From assembly GCF_040954835.1 (NCBI RefSeq), contig NW_027168309.1, positions 310,001 to 374,000 of the forward strand: DNA of 64,000 bases, given 5' to 3'. This document shows positions 1 through 8,307 of this stretch, one piece after another. This stretch comes from Lepisosteus oculatus. Taxonomy: Eukaryota > Chordata > Actinopteri > Semionotiformes > Lepisosteidae. The notes beneath the pieces are model-generated. The model was not told where the DNA came from and ran no database searches. It worked only from the letters and a program-made list of their open reading frames with translations. Every line of letters begins with the position of its first letter. Position 1 is the first letter of the stretch. A program made the translations under genes and the position numbers.

Positions 1-69
1 AAGAAGCAGGAAGAGAGAAACGGCACTCCGCCTTTTTCTTGGCAGGCCGAAGCGACAGGAGAAGGGCGC

Positions 70-151
70 CGTAGTGGGCAGGATTCGAGCCGACGCGGGG
101 AGACCCCAATGGCTTTCTAGCCCATCGCCTTAACCGCTCGGCCACGACTAC
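70..151 (-). tRNA. tRNA-Ser(AGA), structurally degenerate, possible pseudogene
   Basis: This is an 82-nt class II tRNA like vertebrate tRNA-Ser(AGA), with D-arm motif GGCCGAGCGGTTAA, a long variable arm (GGGG/CCCC around TCT), loop CTAGAAA and anticodon AGA at 116-118. It is damaged. The closing anticodon-stem pair 31:39 is G-G, so the stem can slip to GGC/GCC with a six-base loop. T54 is C (GGCTCGAATCC where the B box should read GGTTCGANTCC). T-stem pair 51:63 is C-T and acceptor pair 6:67 is C-C. Internal A-box sequence is intact, so Pol III could still bind, but a charged, ribosome-competent product is doubtful. The first TTTT downstream on the transcribed strand is far away (about 164 nt where it can be measured, in unit 2). 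It is the only gene for this acceptor in the unit. Confidence 0.7.
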
Positions 152-277
152 AGGGAGCGCCGCCGCCGCCGGCTTGCGATCATTTAACACGGAGGGCGAG
201 GCAGCGGCGGTAACCTTTTTCAATGTCGCTCTCCGCTTCCCCCCAAAAAAAAGCCAAATGACATGCTAGCACTCGGA

Positions 278-301
278 CACCCTTCAGAAGACTGAAGGGT
301 G
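278..301. repeat. Perfect 10-bp inverted repeat, 4-nt loop
   Basis: Left arm CACCCTTCAG and its exact complement CTGAAGGGTG flank the loop AAGA (TCTT on the other strand). It lies about 127 bp upstream of the Ser 5' end. It is present unchanged in all 16 units at the same offset (for example 4397-4420 and 8516-8539). It is longer than the histone 3' stem-loop and does not match its consensus. No function is assigned. Confidence 0.85.
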
Positions 302-587
302 GCTTAAAGCTGGAAGGATTAGGTCTCCCCGTTCCGACGCGACAATCGAGCTTCCTTAGGCAGAGAGAAAGCAACATCGAGGAGCGTCAACAAGACTTTA
401 GAAGCTGCGCCACACGCCACTTTCAGTCGCAGTCACAGCAGTTTTAAAGGCAGGAATCGCCTTTGCGAACGCCATGAGAAACAGAACGCAAGCTCAGGTC
501 CTGCGGTTTAACAAACAGCCACGGCTTTCATGCGACTGGACATTTCTTTTCTGGAGCGAATTCACTTTCAACTTCAAGAAATTCACA

Positions 588-723
588 CAACTTGCGAAAT
601 ACGAAATACAAATCTGGCTCATCGCTGCACAAGAAATACCGCCGGCTGGCAAGAAAATGACAACGGTGTTTTTCCTTAACGAAAAACTTCCCATGGAGAA
701 AAACAACGGCTGTGCGTCTCTGT
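588..723 (+). repeat. Degenerate internal direct repeat, copy A
   Basis: This copy aligns collinearly with 772-916. Shared landmarks in order are CTTGCGAAA, GAAATACAA, TGGCT, AAGAAAT, GCCGGCTGGCA, TTTTT, TTAAC, AAACTT and GTGCGT(C/T)TCTGT. The offset drifts from 184 to 193 bp, so small indels separate the copies. The duplication predates the amplification, because both copies are in every unit. Confidence 0.75.
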
Positions 724-771
724 CGGCTTGATTCAGTTTAATGCAAGTATTCATTCTCCTCCTGGAAAATA

Positions 772-916
772 CAGCTTGCGAAAGATGAAATACAATTCTT
801 GGCTTTTCTGGGTGAGTGCAGAAGAAATCCTGCCGGCTGGCAGAAGAATTCCAGCCTTTTTTACTCTTTAACCAGAAACTTGCGAATGATACAAAGCAAG
901 CGGGGTGCGTTTCTGT
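772..916 (+). repeat. Degenerate internal direct repeat, copy B
   Basis: This is the second copy of the 588-723 sequence. It shares the motifs GCCGGCTGGCA and GTGCGTTTCTGT in the same order. A further CTTGCGAATGATACAAA stretch inside it looks like a partial third repeat of the first motif. Confidence 0.75.
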
Positions 917-939
917 GCAGCTGTTAACTGAACAGCTGC
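917..939. repeat. 9-bp inverted repeat with two CAGCTG cores
   Basis: The arms GCAGCTGTT and AACAGCTGC flank the loop AACTG. Each arm contains the E-box-type palindrome CAGCTG. It is conserved in all units, directly after copy B of the internal duplication. Confidence 0.7.
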
Positions 940-2026
940 TGCTTCAAGCCCACCCAGGGCTCATTCCGATTTCAACATCATGCCCCCTGAAGGTAGACTG
1001 GATTTCTTTGCGAAGCATTCACCTTTTGGACGTTTCAGGAAAGGTGCGTGTCGATGCCAGACTTGAAAAGCTTTCCATACAAAGAAACAACATAGTGCTT
1101 TTGATTGATGGGAAACGGCAAGAGCGGTTTGAGCAGCTCCGGCCTCTCAACCGCTTTACAATGTGATCGGCACCTCGGTAGCCAGTTTAGAAGGCTGAAA
1201 AGGATGCTGGAAGCACAGCGACGTTCTAAAACCAGCGCTTGAAAAGCATCTGCATACATAAAATGTCCATTTCCCCAAAGCTGAATCTGCATCTTCAGAA
1301 GATTGTCAGCTATACGTTTTCGTTCTTTGTTTCCTTTTTTTACGACAAGCTTTCGAGAAATGAACTGTCTATTGTGATGAAGGCTGCATTAGAAATTGTG
1401 CATCTAGCTTAGTTCAATGAAATCGGGAGGTGCACCTGTCTCAAGCGGATGGCTCTTTGCAGGCACACTACGGAAACCTGCGGGCGCAAGTTGGGAGAAG
1501 TGACTCTTGCAGAGTGTTGAGCTTCGAGAAGAGGGCTCCGCTCAGGAAGATATTTCCACATGTTGAAGAGTCGCTTTTCGCCCTTTCTTTCCCACATTTT
1601 TCCAGTGCGGTTATTGATCGCGTTCAAAATGTTTTCCCAACGTACGTGTTACCTGCAAAATCACAGTGAAACTGTTATGCCCAAAAGATTCCTAATAGTT
1701 ATTGTATTAGAATAGCTCTCCAATTTCTTAGCCTTCGTACACGCAATGTTTAAGGAAACGCTAGAGTAAATGAAACTGTAAATAGACAGGAGCTCTTCTT
1801 AGTTTTCATACAAGTTATGATGGCTGCAGCTCCTATCTGCGTCCCGGTGACCGGAGCCAAGGGATTATCTGCGGAACCCTTGATTTATCTCTCGGGCAAG
1901 GAGCTAGATACGCCCTTTTCATCTCGGTTTGATCACACCTGTGCATTAAAACGCAGTGCTCGGTACCATCGAGGTGTAAGAGGTTCAAGGATGAGCGGGA
2001 AACTTTGTTAATAAGGAGACGGGCAC

Positions 2027-2099
2027 CGCCCAACGTGGGGCTCGATCCCACGACCCTGAGATTAAGAGTCTCATGCTCTACCGACTGAGCTAGCCGGGC
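2027..2099 (-). tRNA. tRNA-Lys(CTT), T54A variant
   Basis: This 73-nt tRNA matches vertebrate tRNA-Lys(CTT) nearly base for base: acceptor GCCCGGC/GTTGGGC, A box TAGCTCAGTCGG, loop CTCTTAA with anticodon CTT (minus strand, 2064-2066) and discriminator G. It reads AAG codons. In this unit the T loop is ATCGAGC instead of TTCGAGC, so position 54 is A. This changes the B box (GGATCGAGCC) and the T54-A58 reverse Hoogsteen pair. Initiator tRNAs naturally have A54, elongators do not. The next TTTT on the transcribed strand is at 1948-1951, about 76 nt downstream. Confidence 0.95.
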
Positions 2100-2920
2100 G
2101 CCGGTGGAGCTGGTGGTTAACTTGTCCCTGTTGACGGCAATTTGACAAGGTATACTTCCTGGCTTTTCATCATGTGCTGACCGGATTCGAGAGTAGCACA
2201 CCCTGTTCTTTGTTGATTACTGTACCTCCAGCAGCGCAAATGTCAGTAATCATTGAAATGTACGACCTACAATCTCCTCAGCATGCCCGCGTGGACTCCT
2301 CAGTGATCATCCTTCTACGTTCTGCTGTAGTTTTCATGCAAGTGAAAACCGTGCTCCAAATAACAGCGGCACAGTTGTATCCTGCGGTAAGCATTCTTCT
2401 AATTCCATCGTTTTGCTCCAGGTAAAAGGTAGCGCATCATAGTGTTGATATTCCAAGGTTTCAGAGTCCGTATTGGATGGCTTGGATGCAGACATCGCTC
2501 AGAGCTCCCAGTATGATTTTCCCGAGTTCAGTTTTGCAGTGTTTTAGTGCTTTACTACTTCCAGTGGGCCTTTGAATGCTCTGCTAAGTAGAGACGTGAC
2601 ATAATTACTAATGCGACCGAGTGTGCTGGCTGTTCCTGGTTCGTAATGATTAACGCGAGAAATCAATATAAACATAACTGCTTCGATTTCGAGGTTCAGT
2701 TGAAGCTTTCAAAGAAACTATCAAAGACCTCAGAACAACCGAAGACACATTTGGTCATCTCCGTATTGGTGAAGATTAAAGAGTCCCGCAAGTGTCAAGC
2801 TTGCACAAACACACACGAGAGAGAAACTCAGGACAGAATTTAAAGAAAGGGAGATGCAGACTATTTGAAGGCACTTTGCTAACCCAATGGCATGCTTATG
2901 AATCATGCATAGGACACACG
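2100..2920. other. Lys-iMet spacer, 0.8 kb, no gene recognised
   Basis: No gene, known transposon or tRNA relic is recognised. Read on minus, as the iMet transcript would run, it has no TTTT between 2921 and about 2427. The only pyrimidine-rich candidate is TTTCTTT (plus-strand 2842-2848). Confidence 0.75.
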
Positions 2921-2992
2921 TAGCAGAGGATGGTTTCGATCCATCGACCTCTGGGTTATGGGCCCAGCACGCTTCCGCTGCGCCACTCTGCT
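2921..2992 (-). tRNA. Initiator tRNA-Met(CAT)
   Basis: This 72-nt gene has the diagnostic eukaryotic initiator features: A1-U72 pair in acceptor AGCAGAG/CTCTGCT, three G-C pairs at the base of the anticodon stem (GGG/CCC), A54 and A60 in loop ATCGAAA, and anticodon CAT (2958-2960). It supplies the start-codon tRNA to eIF2 in the cytosol. Its A box (TGGCGCAGCGG) and B box (GGATCGAAACC) are intact. Its 5' end faces that of tRNA-Leu across 279 bp. No oligo-T of four or more follows for about 490 nt. Confidence 0.98.
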
Positions 2993-3271
2993 GACGGCCT
3001 CTCTGTGTGTGGCGCACAACTGCTCTTTTTATTTCCTACATAAGTGATGAAAGAGTTGAAAGTTTCAACGACAAACGCAGACGTCACTTTGAGCGCTTGG
3101 TGTTGTAGCACAAATCATCACATGCTGCTCTACACTGGATTATAAAAGCCGACACATTTTCCAAACATTTTAATGCTGGAGTCACACTGTAGTATTAATA
3201 ACAGTGCGATACTCGAGGAGCGTAGTGGGATCGCGGTGGCTCATCAGACCGCCCCGGGACAGGGGGCCCGC
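2993..3271. other. Divergent iMet/Leu intergenic region
   Basis: This 279-bp region separates the 5' ends of iMet (minus) and Leu (plus). It contains a CRE-like octamer (AGACGTCA, 3079-3086), a TATA-like TATAAAAG (3141-3148), and a GC-rich stretch directly before Leu (about 3231-3271). Whether these act as external Pol III elements is unknown. Confidence 0.6.
3141..3148 (+). promoter_or_regulatory. TATA-like element TATAAAAG
   Basis: A TATAAAAG sequence lies about 124 bp upstream of the Leu 5' end. That is too far for a classical tRNA -30 TATA and could be chance. The TATAAAAG is unchanged in every unit; the base just upstream varies (GGATTATAAAA versus GCATTATAAAA in units 10 and 12). Confidence 0.3.
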
Positions 3272-3354
3272 GTCAGGATGGCCGAGCGGTCTAAGGCGCT
3301 GCGTTCAGGTCGCAGTCTCCCCTGGAGGCGTGGGTTCGAATCCCACTCCTGACA
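3272..3354 (+). tRNA. tRNA-Leu(CAG)
   Basis: This 83-nt class II tRNA looks identical to vertebrate tRNA-Leu(CAG). It has acceptor GTCAGGA/TCCTGAC, A box TGGCCGAGCGGTCTAAGG, loop TTCAGGT with anticodon CAG (3306-3308), variable arm CTCCCCTGGAG, B box GGTTCGAATCC and discriminator A. It reads CUG. It is the only plus-strand gene in the unit. It is followed by AAAAAGCTTGC, not by T's; the first run of four or more T's on plus is 3499-3503, about 144 nt downstream. Confidence 0.98.
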
Positions 3355-3705
3355 AAAAGCTTGCTCAGTGCCGTCTCCAGTCGGGTGCAAATGGGTGAAG
3401 CAGCCTGACGCAGGGAACGTGCGCCGATAGGCGTAGGTGTATCCCCTGCCTCTTCCGATTTAGCTCGTGCTCCATAGGATGGAAGCGGATGCTCTGGCTT
3501 TTTGACTCGAATATAACCTGATCACAACAGAAGGCCGTGCAGCCCAGTGCTGGTTTAAGAATGCCTCGTGTCTTCAGGCCCCTATTCCTTCAGGTTACCC
3601 CTTTGGAATAGTCGTCCGAAAAAGACAGGAAAGGAAAAGCATGTAAGCTCCCACACACTGCGTTAGCATTAGCGGTTGGAATCTGATGGGAGAAAAGCAA
3701 CCTGG
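3355..3705. other. Leu-Asp spacer
   Basis: The region is 351 bp between convergent Leu (plus) and the Asp relic (minus). It holds the first plus-strand T5 run (3499-3503) and, at 3693-3696, the minus-strand TTTT that follows the Asp relic. No gene is recognised. Confidence 0.7.
3693..3696 (-). terminator. Pol III oligo-T terminator of the Asp relic
   Basis: Plus-strand AAAA reads TTTT on the transcribed strand, nine bases past the 3' end of the Asp relic. This is normal tRNA spacing. It is present in all 15 complete units and is the only close canonical terminator in the unit. Confidence 0.65.
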
Positions 3706-3777
3706 CTCGCCGTCAAGCAATCCATCCCTGGTCTCCCACGTGACAGGCGGGGATACGCACCACTATACTAACGAGGA
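3706..3777 (-). pseudogene. tRNA-Asp(GTC) pseudogene
   Basis: A 72-nt relic with a clear tRNA-Asp 5' half: acceptor TCCTCGT, A box TAGTATAGTGG, stem CCCGC/GTGGG with one G-U pair, loop CTGTCAC and anticodon GTC (3742-3744). The 3' half has decayed. The T arm reads CAGGG-ATGGATT-GCTTG instead of CGGGG-TTCGATT-CCCCG, losing T54, C56 and the 53:61 pair. Acceptor pair 3:70 is C-C. The B box is thus destroyed, so TFIIIC binding should be lost. The same changes appear in every unit, so inactivation came before amplification or was spread by conversion. Confidence 0.88.
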
Positions 3778-4188
3778 GCGCTTGCTTGGCGCTTGAAGAC
3801 ACTTCCTCTTGCGGCTACTACTGTTTCCGGTTTCGTCTTTTCTTTTCATTCCTCCCAGAGGAGCGCATGAAAACGTTTCCATCTGCGCCATCCTCACCCC
3901 TCCAATGCTATGGTCCCTGCTCCTCCTGGTGCACTGCAAACACTCATTCAGCCGGTTCTTTCAGTTTGAATAATTAGGTCTTCAAAGGCTGGAAGTAGGG
4001 CGCAAAAGACATGCCAATGCCAAAAGCGTGGCTGTGTGCTTCCAGCTGTGAAATGTCACTGGTGGATGTTGAAGACATTACTTCCAAGGCAGCAGGTCCA
4101 AGCGATTTAGCGTTTGTACAAGAAGCAGGAAGAGAGAAACGGCACTCCGCCTTTTTCTTGGCAGGCCGAAGCGACAGGAGAAGGGCGC
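3778..4188. other. Asp-Ser inter-unit spacer
   Basis: The 411 bp crosses the unit junction chosen here. It includes T5 on plus in the CGCCTTTTTC context and, for the Ser gene on minus, the first TTTT at 4022-4025. Unit length differences arise partly here (GCGCAAAAGACATG in units 1-9 versus GCGCAAGACATG from unit 10 on). No gene is seen. Confidence 0.7.
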
Positions 4189-4270
4189 CGTAGTGGGCAG
4201 GATTCGAGCCGACGCGGGGAGACCCCAATGGCTTTCTAGCCCATCGCCTTAACCGCTCGGCCACGACTAC
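4189..4270 (-). tRNA. tRNA-Ser(AGA), degenerate
   Basis: Same sequence as the unit 1 copy, including G31-G39, C54 and C6-C67. The first TTTT on its strand is 164 nt downstream (4022-4025). Confidence 0.7.
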
Positions 4271-6145
4271 AGGGAGCGCCGCCGCCGCCGGCTTGCGATC
4301 ATTTAACACGGAGGGCGAGGCAGCGGCGGTAACCTTTTTCAATGTCGCTCTCCGCTTCCCCCCAAAAAAAAGCCAAATGACATGCTAGCACTCGGACACC
4401 CTTCAGAAGACTGAAGGGTGGCTTAAAGCTGGAAGGATTAGGTCTCCCCGTTCCGACGCGACAATCGAGCTTCCTTAGGCAGAGAGAAAGCAACATCGAG
4501 GAGCGTCAACAAGACTTTAGAAGCTGCGCCACACGCCACTTTCAGTCGCAGTCACAGCAGTTTTAAAGGCAGGAATCGCCTTTGCGAACGCCATGAGAAA
4601 CAGAACGCAAGCTCAGGTCCTGCGGTTTAACAAACAGCCACGGCTTTCATGCGACTGGACATTTCTTTTCTGGAGCGAATTCACTTTCAACTTCAAGAAA
4701 TTCACACAACTTGCGAAATACGAAATACAAATCTGGCTCATCGCTGCACAAGAAATACCGCCGGCTGGCAAGAAAATGACAACGGTGTTTTTCCTTAACG
4801 AAAAACTTCCCATGGAGAAAAACAACGGCTGTGCGTCTCTGTCGGCTTGATTCAGTTTAATGCAAGTATTCATTCTCCTCCTGGAAAATACAGCTTGCGA
4901 AAGATGAAATACAATTCTTGGCTTTTCTGGGTGAGTGCAGAAGAAATCCTGCCGGCTGGCAGAAGAATTCCAGCCTTTTTTACTCTTTAACCAGAAACTT
5001 GCGAATGATACAAAGCAAGCGGGGTGCGTTTCTGTGCAGCTGTTAACTGAACAGCTGCTGCTTCAAGCCCACCCAGGGCTCATTCCGATTTCAACATCAT
5101 GCCCCCTGAAGGTAGACTGGATTTCTTTGCGAAGCATTCACCTTTTGGACGTTTCAGGAAAGGTGCGTGTCGATGCCAGACTTGAAAAGCTTTCCATACA
5201 AAGAAACAACATAGTGCTTTTGATTGATGGGAAACGGCAAGAGCGGTTTGAGCAGCTCCGGCCTCTCAACCGCTTTACAATGTGATCGGCACCTCGGTAG
5301 CCAGTTTAGAAGGCTGAAAAGGATGCTGGAAGCACAGCGACGTTCTAAAACCAGCGCTTGAAAAGCATCTGCATACATAAAATGTCCATTTCCCCAAAGC
5401 TGAATCTGCATCTTCAGAAGATTGTCAGCTATACGTTTTCGTTCTTTGTTTCCTTTTTTTACGACAAGCTTTCGAGAAATGAACTGTCTATTGTGATGAA
5501 GGCTGCATTAGAAATTGTGCATCTAGCTTAGTTCAATGAAATCGGGAGGTGCACCTGTCTCAAGCGGATGGCTCTTTGCAGGCACACTACGGAAACCTGC
5601 GGGCGCAAGTTGGGAGAAGTGACTCTTGCAGAGTGTTGAGCTTCGAGAAGAGGGCTCCGCTCAGGAAGATATTTCCACATGTTGAAGAGTCGCTTTTCGC
5701 CCTTTCTTTCCCACATTTTTCCAGTGCGGTTATTGATCGCGTTCAAAATGTTTTCCCAACGTACGTGTTACCTGCAAAATCACAGTGAAACTGTTATGCC
5801 CAAAAGATTCCTAATAGTTATTGTATTAGAATAGCTCTCCAATTTCTTAGCCTTCGTACACGCAATGTTTAAGGAAACGCTAGAGTAAATGAAACTGTAA
5901 ATAGACAGGAGCTCTTCTTAGTTTTCATACAAGTTATGATGGCTGCAGCTCCTATCTGCGTCCCGGTGACCGGAGCCAAGGGATTATCTGCGGAACCCTT
6001 GATTTATCTCTCGGGCAAGGAGCTAGATACGCCCTTTTCATCTCGGTTTGATCACACCTGTGCATTAAAACGCAGTGCTCGGTACCATCGAGGTGTAAGA
6101 GGTTCAAGGATGAGCGGGAAACTTTGTTAATAAGGAGACGGGCAC

Positions 6146-6218
6146 CGCCCAACGTGGGGCTCGATCCCACGACCCTGAGATTAAGAGTCTCATGCTCTAC
6201 CGACTGAGCTAGCCGGGC
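6146..6218 (-). tRNA. tRNA-Lys(CTT), T54A variant
   Basis: Shares the A54 T-loop (ATCGAGC) with unit 1; otherwise canonical. Confidence 0.95.
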
Positions 6219-7039
6219 GCCGGTGGAGCTGGTGGTTAACTTGTCCCTGTTGACGGCAATTTGACAAGGTATACTTCCTGGCTTTTCATCATGTGCTGAC
6301 CGGATTCGAGAGTAGCACACCCTGTTCTTTGTTGATTACTGTACCTCCAGCAGCGCAAATGTCAGTAATCATTGAAATGTACGACCTACAATCTCCTCAG
6401 CATGCCCGCGTGGACTCCTCAGTGATCATCCTTCTACGTTCTGCTGTAGTTTTCATGCAAGTGAAAACCGTGCTCCAAATAACAGCGGCACAGTTGTATC
6501 CTGCGGTAAGCATTCTTCTAATTCCATCGTTTTGCTCCAGGTAAAAGGTAGCGCATCATAGTGTTGATATTCCAAGGTTTCAGAGTCCGTATTGGATGGC
6601 TTGGATGCAGACATCGCTCAGAGCTCCCAGTATGATTTTCCCGAGTTCAGTTTTGCAGTGTTTTAGTGCTTTACTACTTCCAGTGGGCCTTTGAATGCTC
6701 TGCTAAGTAGAGACGTGACATAATTACTAATGCGACCGAGTGTGCTGGCTGTTCCTGGTTCGTAATGATTAACGCGAGAAATCAATATAAACATAACTGC
6801 TTCGATTTCGAGGTTCAGTTGAAGCTTTCAAAGAAACTATCAAAGACCTCAGAACAACCGAAGACACATTTGGTCATCTCCGTATTGGTGAAGATTAAAG
6901 AGTCCCGCAAGTGTCAAGCTTGCACAAACACACACGAGAGAGAAACTCAGGACAGAATTTAAAGAAAGGGAGATGCAGACTATTTGAAGGCACTTTGCTA
7001 ACCCAATGGCATGCTTATGAATCGTGCATAGGACACACG

Positions 7040-7111
7040 TAGCAGAGGATGGTTTCGATCCATCGACCTCTGGGTTATGGGCCCAGCACGCTTCCGCTGC
7101 GCCACTCTGCT
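7040..7111 (-). tRNA. Initiator tRNA-Met(CAT)
   Basis: Canonical initiator sequence, identical to unit 1 within the gene. Confidence 0.98.
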
Positions 7112-7390
7112 GACGGCCTCTCTGCGTGTGGCGCACAACTGCTCTTTTTATTTCCTACATAAGTGATGAAAGAGTTGAAAGTTTCAACGACAAACGCAGA
7201 CGTCACTTTGAGCGCTTGGTGTTGTAGCACAAATCATCACATGCTGCTCTACACTGGATTATAAAAGCCGACACATTTTCCAAACATTTTAATGCTGGAG
7301 TCACACTGTAGTATTAATAACAGTGCGATACTCGAGGAGCGTAGTGGGATCGCGGTGGCTCATCAGACCGCCCCGGGACAGGGGGCCCGC

Positions 7391-7473
7391 GTCAGGATGG
7401 CCGAGCGGTCTAAGGCGCTGCGTTCAGGTCGCAGTCTCCCCTGGAGGCGTGGGTTCGAATCCCACTCCTGACA
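7391..7473 (+). tRNA. tRNA-Leu(CAG)
   Basis: Identical to the unit 1 gene; AAAAAG follows the 3' end. Confidence 0.98.
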
Positions 7474-7824
7474 AAAAGCTTGCTCAGTGCCGTCTCCAGT
7501 CGGGTGCAAATGGGTGAAGCAGCCTGACGCAGGGAACGTGCGCCGATAGGCGTAGGTGTATCCCCTGCCTCTTCCGATTTAGCTCGTGCTCCATAGGATG
7601 GAAGCGGATGCTCTGGCTTTTTGACTCGAATATAACCTGATCACAACAGAAGGCCGTGCAGCCCAGTGCTGGTTTAAGAATGCCTCGTGTCTTCAGGCCC
7701 CTATTCCTTCAGGTTACCCCTTTGGAATAGTCGTCCGAAAAAGACAGGAAAGGAAAAGCATGTAAGCTCCCACACACTGCGTTAGCATTAGCGGTTGGAA
7801 TCTGATGGGAGAAAAGCAACCTGG

Positions 7825-7896
7825 CTCGCCGTCAAGCAATCCATCCCTGGTCTCCCACGTGACAGGCGGGGATACGCACCACTATACTAACGAGGA
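7825..7896 (-). pseudogene. tRNA-Asp(GTC) pseudogene
   Basis: Same decayed T arm and C3-C70 as in unit 1, with the TTTT terminator retained. Confidence 0.88.
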
Positions 7897-8307
7897 GCGC
7901 TTGCTTGGCGCTTGAAGACACTTCCTCTTGCGGCTACTACTGTTTCCGGTTTCGTCTTTTCTTTTCATTCCTCCCAGAGGAGCGCATGAAAACGTTTCCA
8001 TCTGCGCCATCCTCACCCCTCCAATGCTATGGTCCCTGCTCCTCCTGGTGCACTGCAAACACTCATTCAGCCGGTTCTTTCAGTTTGAATAATTAGGTCT
8101 TCAAAGGCTGGAAGTAGGGCGCAAAAGACATGCCAATGCCAAAAGCGTGGCTGTGTGCTTCCAGCTGTGAAATGTCACTGGTGGATGTTGAAGACATTAC
8201 TTCCAAGGCAGCAGGTCCAAGCGATTTAGCGTTTGTACAAGAAGCAGGAAGAGAGAAACGGCACTCCGCCTTTTTCTTGGCAGGCCGAAGCGACAGGAGA
8301 AGGGCGC

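Larger units (their letters stand above)
152..2026. other. Ser-Lys spacer, 1.9 kb, no gene recognised
   Basis: The spacer has no recognisable protein or RNA gene. It holds a (GCC)4 run near 158-171 just upstream of the Ser gene, a C6A8 tract at 239-252, a perfect hairpin at 278-301, a degenerate internal direct duplication (588-723 and 772-916), and a second hairpin at 917-939. It also has scattered T5-T7 runs and a weak 6-bp stem at 1692-1710. Open frames here are under 125 codons, lie on both strands and match nothing I recognise. The same spacer lies at the same offset in every unit. Confidence 0.8.
1..4119 (+). repeat. Array unit 1 (4119 bp)
   Basis: Reference unit for this annotation; its start is an arbitrary phase set by the window edge. 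It carries the Lys T54-to-A variant also seen in unit 2, and a C6/A8 homopolymer pair near 239-252. Confidence 0.95.
4120..8238 (+). repeat. Array unit 2 (4119 bp)
   Basis: Almost identical to unit 1 and shares its Lys A54. It differs at the iMet 3' flank (GAATCGTGC rather than GAATCATGC near 7022). Confidence 0.95.

Noticed and set aside
298-350. Possible inverted tRNA-Ser relic on plus (TTAA and GGTCTCCCCG shared with the Ser gene)
   Set aside because: Only about 10 contiguous bases match and the spacing requires several gaps; the match is lost in units 11-15.
816-1166. Open frame of 116 codons on plus present in every unit
   Set aside because: Kept only because the DNA is copied. Unit differences inside it are mostly amino-acid changing (Q/H, V/L), it has no recognised domain, and overlapping frames exist on the other strand.
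2170-2200. B-box-like GGATTCGAGAG near 2184
   Set aside because: It lacks the final CC of the consensus, and no tRNA fold or A box at proper spacing precedes it.
1833-2201. Open frame of 122 codons on minus, repeated in all units
   Set aside because: It runs through the Lys tRNA; the ARLAQSVEHETLNL stretch is the familiar translation of a tRNA-Lys(CTT) gene, not a protein.
2806-2825. Short CA/GA microsatellite-like run
   Set aside because: Only a few imperfect dinucleotides; constant across units and not worth a feature.
3420-3480. Possible second Asp/Gly-like tRNA fragment (GTATCCCCTGCCT, TTTAGCTCG)
   Set aside because: No acceptor pairing, no anticodon stem and no B box within range.
3974-4342. 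Open frame of 122 codons on minus (181 in later units)
   Set aside because: It covers the tRNA-Ser gene; the AERLRRWARKPLGSPRVGSNP part is translated tRNA. The frame's length changes freely between units.
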